This document shows, one piece after another, positions 38,609 to 47,374 of a DNA stretch of 64,000 nt. The stretch comes from Variovorax sp. OV329 (lineage in GTDB: Bacteria > Pseudomonadota > Gammaproteobacteria > Burkholderiales > Burkholderiaceae_C): the NCBI RefSeq assembly GCF_900114785.1, contig NZ_FOUG01000012.1:122319-186318 (forward strand), given 5' to 3'. How positions within the stretch are numbered: position 1 is the stretch's first letter; each line of letters begins with the position of its first letter. The translations under genes were made by a program, and so were the position numbers. The notes under the pieces were generated by a model. That model saw only the letters and a list, made by a program, of their open reading frames with translations, did no database searches and was not told the origin of the DNA.

Positions 38609-39922
38609 GTGGCAACTAACGCGGCAACGCTCGCAAAGACAGGCAAGTTCGGCGACCTGCGTCGTCGGCTCGTGTTCTTGCTGCTCGCTCTCGTGGTCTA
38701 TCGGATCGGGGCGCACATTCCCGTGCCTGGCATCAACCCGGACCAGCTGGCACAGCTGTTCCAGGGCCAGCAGGGTGGCATCCTGAGCCTGTTCAACATG
38801 TTCTCGGGCGGGGCGCTGTCGCGCTTCACCGTGTTCGCGTTGGGCATCATGCCGTACATCTCCGCGTCGATCATCATGCAACTGATGACCTACGTGGTGC
38901 CGACCTTCGAGCAGCTGAAGAAGGAAGGCGAGTCCGGACGCCGCAAGATCACCCAGTACACGCGCTACGGCGCACTGGGCCTGGCGCTGTTCCAGTCCTT
39001 CAGCATCGCGGTGGCGCTGGAATCGTCCGCTGGCCTGGTGATCAACCCGGGCTTCGGCTTCCGCATCACGGCCATGGTCAGCCTCACCGCTGGCTCGATG
39101 TTCCTGATGTGGCTGGGCGAGCAGATCACCGAACGCGGCCTGGGCAACGGCATCTCGATCCTGATCTTCGCGGGCATCGCCGCGGGTCTGCCCGGCGCCA
39201 TCGGCGGCCTGGCATCGCTGGTGACCACCGGCGCCATGAACCCGATCGTTGCGCTTCTGATCGTCGCGATCGTGGTGCTGGTCACCTACTTCGTGGTGTT
39301 CGTGGAACGTGGCCAGCGCAAGATCCTGGTGAACTATGCGCGTCGCCAGGTGGGCAACAAGGTGTACGGCGGCCAGTCCTCGCACCTGCCGCTGAAGCTG
39401 AACATGGCCGGCGTGATTCCGCCCATCTTCGCTTCGTCGATCATCCTGCTGCCGGCCACGGTGGTGGGCTGGTTCAGCGCAGGTGACAGCGGCTGGCGCT
39501 GGATCCGCGACATCGCCAGTGCCCTGCGCCCCGGCGAGCCGATCTACGTGCTGCTGTACGCAGCGGCCATCGTGTTCTTCTGCTTCTTCTACACGGCGTT
39601 GGTCTTCAACAGCCGCGAGACGGCAGACAACCTGAAGAAGAGCGGTGCCTTCATCCCTGGCATCCGCCCGGGTGACCAGACCGCCCGGTATATCGACAAG
39701 ATCCTGGTTCGCCTCACGCTGGCGGGCGCGGTGTACATCACCTTCGTCTGCCTGCTGCCGGAGTTCCTGATCCTGAAATACAACGTGCCGTTCTACTTCG
39801 GTGGGACTTCACTGCTGATCATCGTGGTGGTCACGATGGACTTCATGGCCCAGGTGCAGAACTACATGATGTCCCAGCAATACGAATCGCTGCTCAAGAA
39901 GGCCAGCTTCAAGACCTCCTGA
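38609..39922 (+). CDS. secY: Preprotein translocase channel subunit SecY
   Basis: 437 residues with a GTG start. Ten membrane helices. The signatures are GAHIPVPGINPDQLAQLF near the N-terminus, the plug-region GGALSRFTVFALGIMPYISA, and the C-terminal cytoplasmic loop RPGDQTARYIDKILVRLTLA used by SecA and ribosomes. It lies inside the ribosomal operon between rplO and rpmJ. infA, usual after secY in many beta- and gammaproteobacteria, is missing. Confidence 0.98.
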   Translation: MATNAATLAKTGKFGDLRRRLVFLLLALVVYRIGAHIPVPGINPDQLAQLFQGQQGGILSLFNMFSGGALSRFTVFALGIMPYISASIIMQLMTYVVPTFEQLKKEGESGRRKITQYTRYGALGLALFQSFSIAVALESSAGLVINPGFGFRITAMVSLTAGSMFLMWLGEQITERGLGNGISILIFAGIAAGLPGAIGGLASLVTTGAMNPIVALLIVAIVVLVTYFVVFVERGQRKILVNYARRQVGNKVYGGQSSHLPLKLNMAGVIPPIFASSIILLPATVVGWFSAGDSGWRWIRDIASALRPGEPIYVLLYAAAIVFFCFFYTALVFNSRETADNLKKSGAFIPGIRPGDQTARYIDKILVRLTLAGAVYITFVCLLPEFLILKYNVPFYFGGTSLLIIVVVTMDFMAQVQNYMMSQQYESLLKKASFKTS

Positions 39923-39970
39923 GCACCAGGCGAGCCCACAAGACGACGTAGAGAGATTTAGGAGTACCAA

Positions 39971-40084
39971 ATGAGAGTTTCGGCTTCGGTCAAGACCATC
40001 TGCCGCAATTGCAAGATCATCCGCCGCAAGGGTGTGGTGCGTGTGATCTGTTCCGACCCGCGCCACAAGCAGCGCCAGGGTTGA
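39971..40084 (+). CDS. rpmJ: 50S ribosomal protein L36 (zinc-binding form)
   Basis: 37 residues (MRVSASVKTICRNCKIIRRK and onward), with GGAG upstream. The zinc ribbon is intact: Cys11, Cys14, Cys27 and His32 (CRNC, CSDPRH). It lies 48 bp after secY and 29 bp before rpsM. Confidence 0.97.
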   Translation: MRVSASVKTICRNCKIIRRKGVVRVICSDPRHKQRQG

Positions 40085-40113
40085 TTCGACAAGAAGAGAT
40101 TTAGAGGACGCAC

Positions 40114-40479
40114 ATGGCACGTATTGCTGGCATCAACATTCCGCCGCACAAGCACGCCGAGATCGGTCTGACCGCCATCTTCGGTATCGGGCGCACCCGC
40201 GCTCGTCAGATCTGCGAAGCGACCGGTATCGACTACGCGAAGAAGATCAAGGACCTGACGGACGCCGATCTGGAAAAGATCCGCGACCAGATCGCCCAGT
40301 TCACGATCGAAGGCGACCTGCGCCGCGAAACGACGATGAACATCAAGCGCTTGATGGACATCGGCTGCTATCGCGGTTTCCGCCACCGTCGCGGCCTGCC
40401 GATGCGCGGTCAGCGCACGCGCACCAACGCCCGCACCCGCAAGGGTCCGCGCAAGGCTGCGCAGTCCCTGAAGAAGTAA
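40114..40479 (+). CDS. rpsM: 30S ribosomal protein S13
   Basis: 121 residues. The 30S head protein that contacts L5 and P-site tRNA. It starts ARIAGINIPPHKHAEIGLTA and carries a helix-two-turn-helix region. The basic tail is RGQRTRTNARTRKGPRKAAQ. First gene of the alpha-operon set. Confidence 0.97.
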   Translation: MARIAGINIPPHKHAEIGLTAIFGIGRTRARQICEATGIDYAKKIKDLTDADLEKIRDQIAQFTIEGDLRRETTMNIKRLMDIGCYRGFRHRRGLPMRGQRTRTNARTRKGPRKAAQSLKK

Positions 40480-40491
40480 GGATAGAAAAGC

Positions 40492-40896
40492 ATGGCTAAA
40501 GCTCCTGCCAACAACGCAGCACAGCGCGTTCGCAAGAAGGTCCGCAAGAACGTTGCGGACGGCATCGCCCACGTGCACGCCTCGTTCAACAACACCATCA
40601 TCACGATCACCGATCGCCAGGGCAACGCCCTGTCGTGGGCTTCGTCGGGTGGCCAAGGCTTCAAGGGCTCGCGCAAGTCGACCCCCTTCGCAGCCCAGGT
40701 CGCTTCCGAAGTGGCTGGCCGTGCCGCGGTGGAACAAGGCATCAAGAACGTCGACGTCGAGATCAAGGGTCCCGGCCCGGGTCGCGAATCGTCGGTGCGC
40801 GCCCTGGCCGCACTAGGCATCCGCATCAACTCGATCTCGGACGTGACGCCGGTGCCGCACAACGGCTGCCGTCCCCAGAAGCGCCGCCGCATCTAA
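40492..40896 (+). CDS. rpsK: 30S ribosomal protein S11
   Basis: 134 residues. The platform protein near the E-site mRNA path. Conserved blocks are IAHVHASFNNTIITITDRQG, GGQGFKGSRKSTPFAAQVA and the C-terminal DVTPVPHNGCRPQKRRRI. A strong terminator hairpin follows 15 bp after the stop. Confidence 0.97.
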   Translation: MAKAPANNAAQRVRKKVRKNVADGIAHVHASFNNTIITITDRQGNALSWASSGGQGFKGSRKSTPFAAQVASEVAGRAAVEQGIKNVDVEIKGPGPGRESSVRALAALGIRINSISDVTPVPHNGCRPQKRRRI

Positions 40897-40911
40897 GCGC
40901 GCAGCTTCAAG

Positions 40912-40951
40912 GCGCAGCCTGCATTCGTGCAGTCTGCGCGTTTTGTTTTTT
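40912..40951 (+). terminator. UUCG-loop rho-independent terminator between rpsK and rpsD
   Basis: The stem is GCGCAG (40912-40917), one mismatch, CTGCA (40919-40923), loop TTCG, TGCAG, one mismatch, CTGCGC (40934-40939). It is followed by G, TTTT, G and TTTTTT. Full termination would uncouple rpsD-rpoA-rplQ from the upstream genes, so it may be partial. Confidence 0.85.
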
Positions 40952-41002
40952 GGTTGTTTCTTAGCAAGCCCACCGCCGCCGGCCGATTGCGCTGAGCGGC
41001 TC

Positions 41003-41026
41003 CCGCGAAAGGATGATCTTTCGCGG
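41003..41026 (+). promoter_or_regulatory. Perfect 9-bp hairpin in the rpsD leader
   Basis: CCGCGAAAG (41003-41011), 6-nt loop, CTTTCGCGG (41018-41026), 23 nt upstream of the rpsD GTG. It lies downstream of the terminator. It could be an S4 autoregulatory element or an RNA-stability hairpin. Confidence 0.5.
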
Positions 41027-41049
41027 CAGATGACACAAAGGAAGATCTC

Positions 41050-41673
41050 GTGGCACGTTACCTCGGCCCCAAGGCCAAACTCTCCCGCCGTGAAGGCACC
41101 GACCTGTTCCTCAAGAGCGCCCGCCGCTCCATCCAGGACAAGGCCAAGTTCGACTCCAAGCCCGGCCAGCACGGCCGCACCTCGGGCCAGCGCACCTCCG
41201 ACTTCGGCCTGCAGCTGCGCGAGAAGCAGAAGGTCAAGCGCATGTACGGCGTGCTGGAGAAGCAGTTCCGCCGCTACTTCGAGGAAGCCGATCGCCGCCG
41301 TGGCAACACCGGCGCCAACCTGCTGTTCCTGCTCGAATCGCGCCTGGACAACGTGGTCTACCGCATGGGCTTCGGCTCCACCCGCGCCGAAGCGCGCCAG
41401 CTGGTGTCGCACAAGGCCATCACGGTGAACGGCAAGTCGGTCAACATTCCGTCGTACCTGGTCAAGGCCGGCGACGTGGTGGCCGTGCGCGAAAAGTCCA
41501 AGAAGCAGACCCGCGTGGCCGAGGCCCTGCAACTGGCCGCCCAAGTGGGCATGCCCGCCTGGGTCGACGTGAATGCCGACAAGGCCGAAGGCGTCTTCAA
41601 GAAGACCCCGGACCGCGACGAATTCGCCGCCGACATCAACGAATCGCTGATCGTCGAACTCTACTCTCGTTAA
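41050..41673 (+). CDS. rpsD: 30S ribosomal protein S4
   Basis: 207 residues with a GTG start and AAGGAAG upstream. Primary 16S-binding protein and translational repressor of its operon in E. coli. It starts ARYLGPKAKLSRREGTDLFL and has an S4 RNA-binding domain at about 95-160 (SRLDNVVYRMGFGSTRAEAR, QLVSHKAITVNGKSVNIPSY). There is no CxxC zinc knuckle, as expected for this subtype. Confidence 0.97.
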   Translation: MARYLGPKAKLSRREGTDLFLKSARRSIQDKAKFDSKPGQHGRTSGQRTSDFGLQLREKQKVKRMYGVLEKQFRRYFEEADRRRGNTGANLLFLLESRLDNVVYRMGFGSTRAEARQLVSHKAITVNGKSVNIPSYLVKAGDVVAVREKSKKQTRVAEALQLAAQVGMPAWVDVNADKAEGVFKKTPDRDEFAADINESLIVELYSR

Positions 41674-41684
41674 GAGTTTCGAAG

Positions 41685-41710
41685 GACGAGGCTGCGCAAG
41701 CAGCCTCGTC
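41685..41710 (+). terminator. Perfect 11-bp hairpin between rpsD and rpoA
   Basis: GACGAGGCTGC, GCAA tetraloop, GCAGCCTCGTC, 11 bp after the rpsD stop. The downstream ATCTTCCGTTT is only weakly T-rich, so attenuation or mRNA processing is as likely as termination. Confidence 0.5.
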
Positions 41711-41805
41711 ATCTTCCGTTTAGTAGTCCCCTGATGCCCCGCAAGGTATCCAGGACCCCAGCCTTACCGGTGTAACGAGCCGGGGGTATTGAGAGGAAAG
41801 TCTGC

Positions 41806-42795
41806 ATGCAAACCACCCTGCTGAAACCCAAGACCATCCAGGTCGAGCAACTGGCGCCCAACAAGGCCAAGGTGACGCTCGAGCCTTTCGAGCGCGGCTA
41901 CGGCCACACGCTCGGCAACGCGCTGCGTCGCGTTCTGCTCTCGTCGATGGTTGGTTATTCGGCGACCGAAGTGACCATTGCTGGCGTTCTGCACGAGTAC
42001 TCGTCGATCGACGGCGTCCAGGAAGATGTGGTCAACATCCTCCTGAACCTCAAGGGCGTGGTGTTCAAGCTCCACAACCGCGACGAAGTCACGCTGAGCC
42101 TGCGCAAGGACGGCGAAGGCCCGGTCACCGCATCCGACATCCAGACCCCGCACGACGTCGAGATCATCAACCCTGATCACGTGATCGCGCACCTGTCGCA
42201 AGGCGGCAAGCTCGACATGCAGATCAAGGTCGAGAAGGGTCGCGGCTACGTGCCCGGCACCATGCGCCGCTACGCCGACGAGCCCACCAAGTCGATCGGC
42301 CGCATCGTCCTGGACGCTTCGTTCTCGCCCGTCAAGCGCGTGAGCTACACCGTCGAGAGCGCCCGCGTCGAGCAGCGCACCGACCTGGACAAGCTGCTGG
42401 TCGAGATCGAGACCAACGGCGCCATCACCGCTGAAGACGCGGTGCGTGCCTCGGCCAAGATCCTGGTCGAGCAGCTGGCCGTGTTCGCACAGCTGGAAGG
42501 CGGCGAACTGGCTGCCTTCGACGCGCCTGCCCCGCGCAGCGCCCAGCAGTTCGACCCGATCCTGCTGCGCCCCGTGGACGAGCTGGAGCTGACGGTGCGT
42601 TCGGCCAACTGCCTGAAGGCCGAAAACATCTACTACATCGGCGACCTGATCCAGCGCACCGAGAACGAGCTGCTCAAGACCCCGAACCTGGGTCGCAAGT
42701 CGCTCAACGAAATCAAGGAAGTGCTGGCTTCGCGCGGCCTGACCCTGGGCATGAAGCTCGAGAGCTGGCCGCCGGCCGGTCTCGACAAGCGTTAA
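41806..42795 (+). CDS. rpoA: RNA polymerase alpha subunit
   Basis: 329 residues. The N-terminal dimerisation and assembly domain (about 1-235) contains ERGYGHTLGNALRRVLLSSM and YTVESARVEQRTDLDKLLVE. A flexible linker leads to the C-terminal domain (about 250-325) with SANCLKAENIYYIGDLIQRT and LGRKSLNEIKEVLASRGLTL, which bind UP elements and activators. The leader after the 41685-41710 hairpin is about 95 nt. Confidence 0.98.
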   Translation: MQTTLLKPKTIQVEQLAPNKAKVTLEPFERGYGHTLGNALRRVLLSSMVGYSATEVTIAGVLHEYSSIDGVQEDVVNILLNLKGVVFKLHNRDEVTLSLRKDGEGPVTASDIQTPHDVEIINPDHVIAHLSQGGKLDMQIKVEKGRGYVPGTMRRYADEPTKSIGRIVLDASFSPVKRVSYTVESARVEQRTDLDKLLVEIETNGAITAEDAVRASAKILVEQLAVFAQLEGGELAAFDAPAPRSAQQFDPILLRPVDELELTVRSANCLKAENIYYIGDLIQRTENELLKTPNLGRKSLNEIKEVLASRGLTLGMKLESWPPAGLDKR

Positions 42796-42891
42796 TCAAT
42801 TTACCAAGCAAGTGCCATTCGGGAAATCGGATGGCGCGAAGGGCAGTACCTGATACGGCTGCCTTTATTAGAAACCTCGAAAGGAAAAATC

Positions 42892-43290
42892 ATGCGTCAC
42901 GGTCACGGCCTTCGCAAACTCAACCGCACCAGCTCGCACCGCCTCGCGATGCTGCAGAACATGATGAACTCGCTCATCGAGCATGAGGCCATCAAGACCA
43001 CCGTGCCCAAGGCCAAGGAACTGCGTCGCGTCATCGAGCCGATGATCACGCTGGCCAAGAAGCCCACCGTCGCCAACAAGCGCCTGGCCTTCGACCGCCT
43101 GCGCGACCGCAACTCCGTGGTCAAGCTGTTCGACGAACTGGGCCCGCGCTACCAGACCCGTCCGGGCGGCTACACCCGCATCCTGAAGATGGGTTTCCGT
43201 GTGGGCGACAACGCTCCCATGGCCCTGGTCGAGCTGGTCGATCGCCCCGAAATTTCGGAGAGCACCGACGAGCAAAGCGCCGCGGAATAA
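42892..43290 (+). CDS. rplQ: 50S ribosomal protein L17
   Basis: 132 residues from the ATG at 42892 with AAAGGAAA upstream. It starts MRHGHGLRKLNRTSSHRLAM and has TTVPKAKELRRVIEPMITLA and LGPRYQTRPGGYTRILKMGF. Last protein gene of the operon. The 96-nt rpoA-rplQ spacer holds two imperfect hairpins (GCCATTCG/CGGATGGC and AAGGGCAG/CTGCCTTT). Confidence 0.97.
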   Translation: MRHGHGLRKLNRTSSHRLAMLQNMMNSLIEHEAIKTTVPKAKELRRVIEPMITLAKKPTVANKRLAFDRLRDRNSVVKLFDELGPRYQTRPGGYTRILKMGFRVGDNAPMALVELVDRPEISESTDEQSAAE

Positions 43291-43292
43291 GC

Positions 43293-43298
43293 TATAAT
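43293..43298 (+). promoter_or_regulatory. Consensus -10 box for the tRNA-fMet gene
   Basis: TATAAT lies 10 nt upstream of the tRNA 5' end and immediately after the rplQ stop. The -35 region overlaps the rplQ 3' end and is a poor match, so the tRNA may also be transcribed by read-through. Confidence 0.55.
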
Positions 43299-43308
43299 GC
43301 AAGTCTGC

Positions 43309-43385
<77 letters not shown>

Positions 43386-43395
43386 AATTGAGAAA

Positions 43396-43425
43396 GCCTC
43401 TTGGAGAAATCCAAGGGGCTTTTTT
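43396..43425 (+). terminator. Rho-independent terminator after tRNA-fMet
   Basis: GCCTCTTGGA, GAAA tetraloop, TCCAAGGGGC (10 bp with one G-T), then six T residues. It closes the rplQ/tRNA transcription unit. Confidence 0.9.
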
Positions 43426-43465
43426 CTTTGCTGATCCAGACGCACATCCATCCGTTTTCTCGATC

Positions 43466-43957
43466 ATGTCTTTGCCCACCTTCAGACAAGCCGAGCCGCG
43501 CGACACCGCGCGCTGCTACGAGATCGAAAGCACGGCCTACGAAGGCGACGAAGCTGCCACGCTTACGAAGATCGCCACCCGTATCGCGCAGTACCCGCAG
43601 GGTTTCCTGGTGATGGAGCTGGAGGGGGAACTCATCGGTTTCATCAACAGCGGCTGCGCTCAAGAAGTCGTGTTGGCCGACGAGGCCTTCAAGGAGTTGG
43701 TGGGCCACGACCCCATGGCGCCCAACGTGGTGATCATGTCGGTGGCGATAGCTCCCGCGCATCAGGGCAAGGGCCACACGACGCCGATGATGAGGGCCTT
43801 CGTCGACCAGATGCGGCGCATGCACAAAAGCAGCATCCACCTCATGTGCCGGGAGCGCCATGTGGCGCTCTACGAAAGGCTGGGCTATCGCTACATCAGA
43901 CCCTCGGACTCGGACCACGGCGGCATGGCGTGGCACGAGATGGTCATGGAGCTCTGA
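43466..43957 (+). CDS. GNAT-family N-acetyltransferase
   Basis: 163 residues from the ATG at 43466. A GNAT fold with the acetyl-CoA pyrophosphate loop IAPAHQGKGHTTPMMRAF (Q-x-x-G-x-G/H variant) at about residues 92-110. ALYERLGYRYIRPSDSD lies near the C-terminus. The N-terminal FRQAEPRDTARCYEIESTAY resembles arylalkylamine N-acetyltransferase-like members. The acceptor is unknown. It faces the 2-oxoglutarate oxygenase gene with 9 bp between stops. Confidence 0.85.
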   Translation: MSLPTFRQAEPRDTARCYEIESTAYEGDEAATLTKIATRIAQYPQGFLVMELEGELIGFINSGCAQEVVLADEAFKELVGHDPMAPNVVIMSVAIAPAHQGKGHTTPMMRAFVDQMRRMHKSSIHLMCRERHVALYERLGYRYIRPSDSDHGGMAWHEMVMEL

Positions 43958-43966
43958 GGCGCGCGG

Positions 43967-44989
43967 CTACAGCACCTCGTCGCGCAGCTGCGGGAACACT
44001 TTCGAGACCTTGGCGAGCAGGTAGTCGCCATAGCGGCCATTGAAGGCATGCACGTTCGCGCGGTCCCAGCGCTCGGCGCTGTCGTCCTCTGCCGAGGCGC
44101 CAGCCAGTCCCTCGATGCGCTGCACGCGGGCCTCGAAATCGGGGTCGAAGAAAAGCGGGAAGGACAACCGGTCGCGCCCCGAGGTGTTGCGGATCACGCG
44201 GTGTGGCGTGGACTTGTAGAGCCCGCCCGTCATGCGGTCCAGCATGTCCCCGATGTTGCAGACGAAGGTGCCCGGCACGGGCGGTGCCTCGATCCAGCCG
44301 CCCGGCGTGTGCACGGCCAGGCCGCCTACCGTGTCCTGGTGCAGGATGGTCAGGAGGCCGTAGTCTGTGTGTTCGCCCACGCCCCAGGGCGCATCCACGC
44401 CTTGCGGCACAGCTTGCGTGGGGTAGTTGAAGATGCGGAACAGGATCAGCGGGTCGGCCGTGTACCGGTCGCTGAAGAAGCCAGCCGGCAAGCCCAGGCT
44501 CAGTGCGATGCCCTCCATCAGGCGATGCCCCAGCCGGCTCACCGCGTCGATGTAGTCGAGGATGGTGGCGCGGAACTGCTCCAGGCCGGGTGCCTGGGGA
44601 AAGAGGTTGGCGCCATGCACCGGCATGCGCGCCCTCACGCGCGGGTGCTCGGGCGGCAGCTCGGTGCCCAGGTACAGGCCTTCCTTCCAGTCCGGCCGTC
44701 CCGAAGTGAGCTCTCCGCCCAGCGGGAAGTAGCCGCGCCAGGCTCGCCCGCCCAGCGCCATGCGCCACTGCATCTTGGTGGCTTCCGGCAGGTCGAAGAA
44801 GCGGTGGCTGAGCAGCTCCAGCCGCGCAATCAGCGCCGCGTCCACGCCATGGTGGCTCACGTAGAAGAAGCCGTGCTCGCGGCAGGCCGCGCCGATCTGG
44901 TCGGCGGCCGCAGCGCGTTCGGGCGTTGCGGCCACCAGGGCCGACACGTCGATGACGGGCAACTGCGACACAGCGGAAGTGGGGTTCAT
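43967..44989 (-). CDS. 2-Oxoglutarate/Fe(II) oxygenase, isopenicillin N synthase family
   Basis: 340 residues. The N-terminal DIOX_N region (PVIDVSALVAATPER, CREHGFFYVSHHGVDAALI) precedes the double-stranded beta-helix. The iron triad is H207 and D209 (GEHTDYGLLTI) with H263 (TPHRVIRN). The co-substrate motif is R274-x-S276 (GRDRLSFPLF). It is the last gene of an amino acid ABC operon, 15 bp behind the ATPase gene. A role in oxidising an imported amino acid or amine follows from context only. Confidence 0.9.
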   Translation of the reverse strand: MNPTSAVSQLPVIDVSALVAATPERAAAADQIGAACREHGFFYVSHHGVDAALIARLELLSHRFFDLPEATKMQWRMALGGRAWRGYFPLGGELTSGRPDWKEGLYLGTELPPEHPRVRARMPVHGANLFPQAPGLEQFRATILDYIDAVSRLGHRLMEGIALSLGLPAGFFSDRYTADPLILFRIFNYPTQAVPQGVDAPWGVGEHTDYGLLTILHQDTVGGLAVHTPGGWIEAPPVPGTFVCNIGDMLDRMTGGLYKSTPHRVIRNTSGRDRLSFPLFFDPDFEARVQRIEGLAGASAEDDSAERWDRANVHAFNGRYGDYLLAKVSKVFPQLRDEVL

Positions 44990-45004
44990 GGTCGGTGCCT
45001 GCGT

Positions 45005-45744
<740 letters not shown>

Positions 45745-45748
<4 letters not shown>

Positions 45749-46467
45749 GCGGACACCTCCCTGGCGGTCCGTGCGGCGGTGCTGGGCACCGTGCGCCGCG
45801 CCAGCCGGCGCTCCAGCCAGAAGGCGGCACGCGACAGGCCGAAGCACATGAGGAAATAGGTCAGCCCCAGGATGCCGTACACCTCGGCCGGCCGGGTGAA
45901 GACCTGCGTGTTGATCTGCGTGGCGATGAAGGACACCTCCGCCAGTCCGATGATGTAGCCCAGCGAGGTTTCCTTGATGGTGGAGACGAACTGGTTCACC
46001 AGCGAAGGCAGCATGCTGCGCAGTGCCTGTGGCAGCTGCACCAGCCGCATGCTGCGCGCGTAGTCCAGGCCCAGCGCACGCGCCGCCTCCGCCTGTCCGC
46101 GCGGCAGGCCCTGCACGCCGGCGCGCACGATCTCGGCGAGGTAGGCCGCATCGAAGACCACCAGCGCGATCAGCATGGTGCTGAACTGGTCGGTCTTCAC
46201 GCCAGTGACGCTGGGCAGGAAGAAGTAGGCCCAGAACACCACCATCAGCAGCGGGATGCCGCGCACCACGTAGACCAGCCCGGTGACCGGCCAGCGCAGC
46301 CAGCGCCAGGGGCTCAGCCGCGCCAGGCCGAAGGCGATGCCCAACGGCAGCGCCAGCAGCAGCGCACTGCTGGCCAGCAGCACCGTGAGCGCCAGCCCGC
46401 CCAGCGGCCCGTTGGGGTACTGCCCGACCAGGAAGTACAGCCAGTAGGTCTGGATGATCTCAAGCAT
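45745..46467 (-). CDS. Polar amino acid ABC transporter permease 2
   Basis: 240 residues. Five or so membrane helices with the HisM/GlnP-type EAA loop EAARALGLDYARSMRLVQLP followed by QALRSMLPSLVNQFVSTIKE. Pairs with the permease encoded upstream (15 bp gap) to form a heterodimeric channel. The stop overlaps the ATPase start. Confidence 0.95.
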
Positions 46468-46482
46468 GCGGCGCGCCCTTCC

Positions 46483-47181
46483 TCATGTCGCGGGGCGCAC
46501 CGGATAGCGGTGCTGGTACCAGCCCGCCAGGCCGGTGATGAGCAGCGACACGCTCAGGTAGGCGCAGCTGGCGAAGGCGAAGGATTCGAAGCTGCGAAAG
46601 CTCGCGCTCTCCACCTGGCCGGCCTGGTACATCAGCTCGGCCACGCCGATCACGGTGGCGATGGACGTGTTCTTCCACAGGTTGAGCGTCTGCGAGATGA
46701 GCGGCGGCACCGTCACGCGCAGCGCCTGCGGCAGCACCACGCGCCGCATCGTGGCCAGGTAGCCGAAGCCCAACGCGCGCCCTGCCTCGAACTGCACCGC
46801 CGGGATGCTGCGGATGCCGCTGCGGATGTCCTCGGCCATGTAGGCCGCGCTGTACAGGGCCAGCGCGATGATGGCGCTCACGGCCTCGATGTTGCGCGCG
46901 TAGAGCCATTCCTTGATGCCGGTGGGCAGCAGTTCCGGCGCGCCGAAATACCAGAAGAGCATGTGGGCCAGCAGCGGGATGTTGCGGATCAGCTCCACGT
47001 AGGCGAAGCCGATGCGCTGCAGCCAGGCCAGCGGCGACAGCCGCAGCAGCGCCACCGCGACGGCAATCGGCAGGGCCAGCAGGAAGGAGGCCGCCAGCAG
47101 CTGCAGCGACAGCCACAGGCCCGCCACCAGCATGTCGTGGTAGCGGCCGCTCAGGAGCAGGGTGTAGTCGAACAGGGGCAT
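46483..47181 (-). CDS. Polar amino acid ABC transporter permease 1
   Basis: 232 residues from the ATG at 47181. Same family as its neighbour: EAGRALGFGYLATMRRVVLP forms the EAA loop, and ELIRNIPLLAHMLFWYFGAP is the conserved periplasmic/TM3 segment of GltJ-like subunits. A 193-bp spacer separates it from the receptor gene upstream; it holds no gene I can support. Confidence 0.94.
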   Translation of the reverse strand: MPLFDYTLLLSGRYHDMLVAGLWLSLQLLAASFLLALPIAVAVALLRLSPLAWLQRIGFAYVELIRNIPLLAHMLFWYFGAPELLPTGIKEWLYARNIEAVSAIIALALYSAAYMAEDIRSGIRSIPAVQFEAGRALGFGYLATMRRVVLPQALRVTVPPLISQTLNLWKNTSIATVIGVAELMYQAGQVESASFRSFESFAFASCAYLSVSLLITGLAGWYQHRYPVRPAT

Positions 47182-47374
47182 GCGTGAGGAGGAGGCGGCG
47201 CAGCAGTCCTGCGCCGCGTGGGCCGGCCATCGTACGCGGCAACGGCCATCGCTGCCAAAGCCTGCGCACACGGGCCGGGGCGGACCGGCGGCGCGTCCGC
47301 GCCCTCGAGCTTGCAAAGCAGGCCGCCGGGTCGAGCCCTCGCCCTCGCATGCGGCGCGCGCGCCGCAATGCGCC

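Noticed and set aside
43388..43465. Upstream extension of the GNAT gene
   Set aside because: It would translate through the terminator hairpin after tRNA-fMet. The ATG at 43466 gives the family-typical start.
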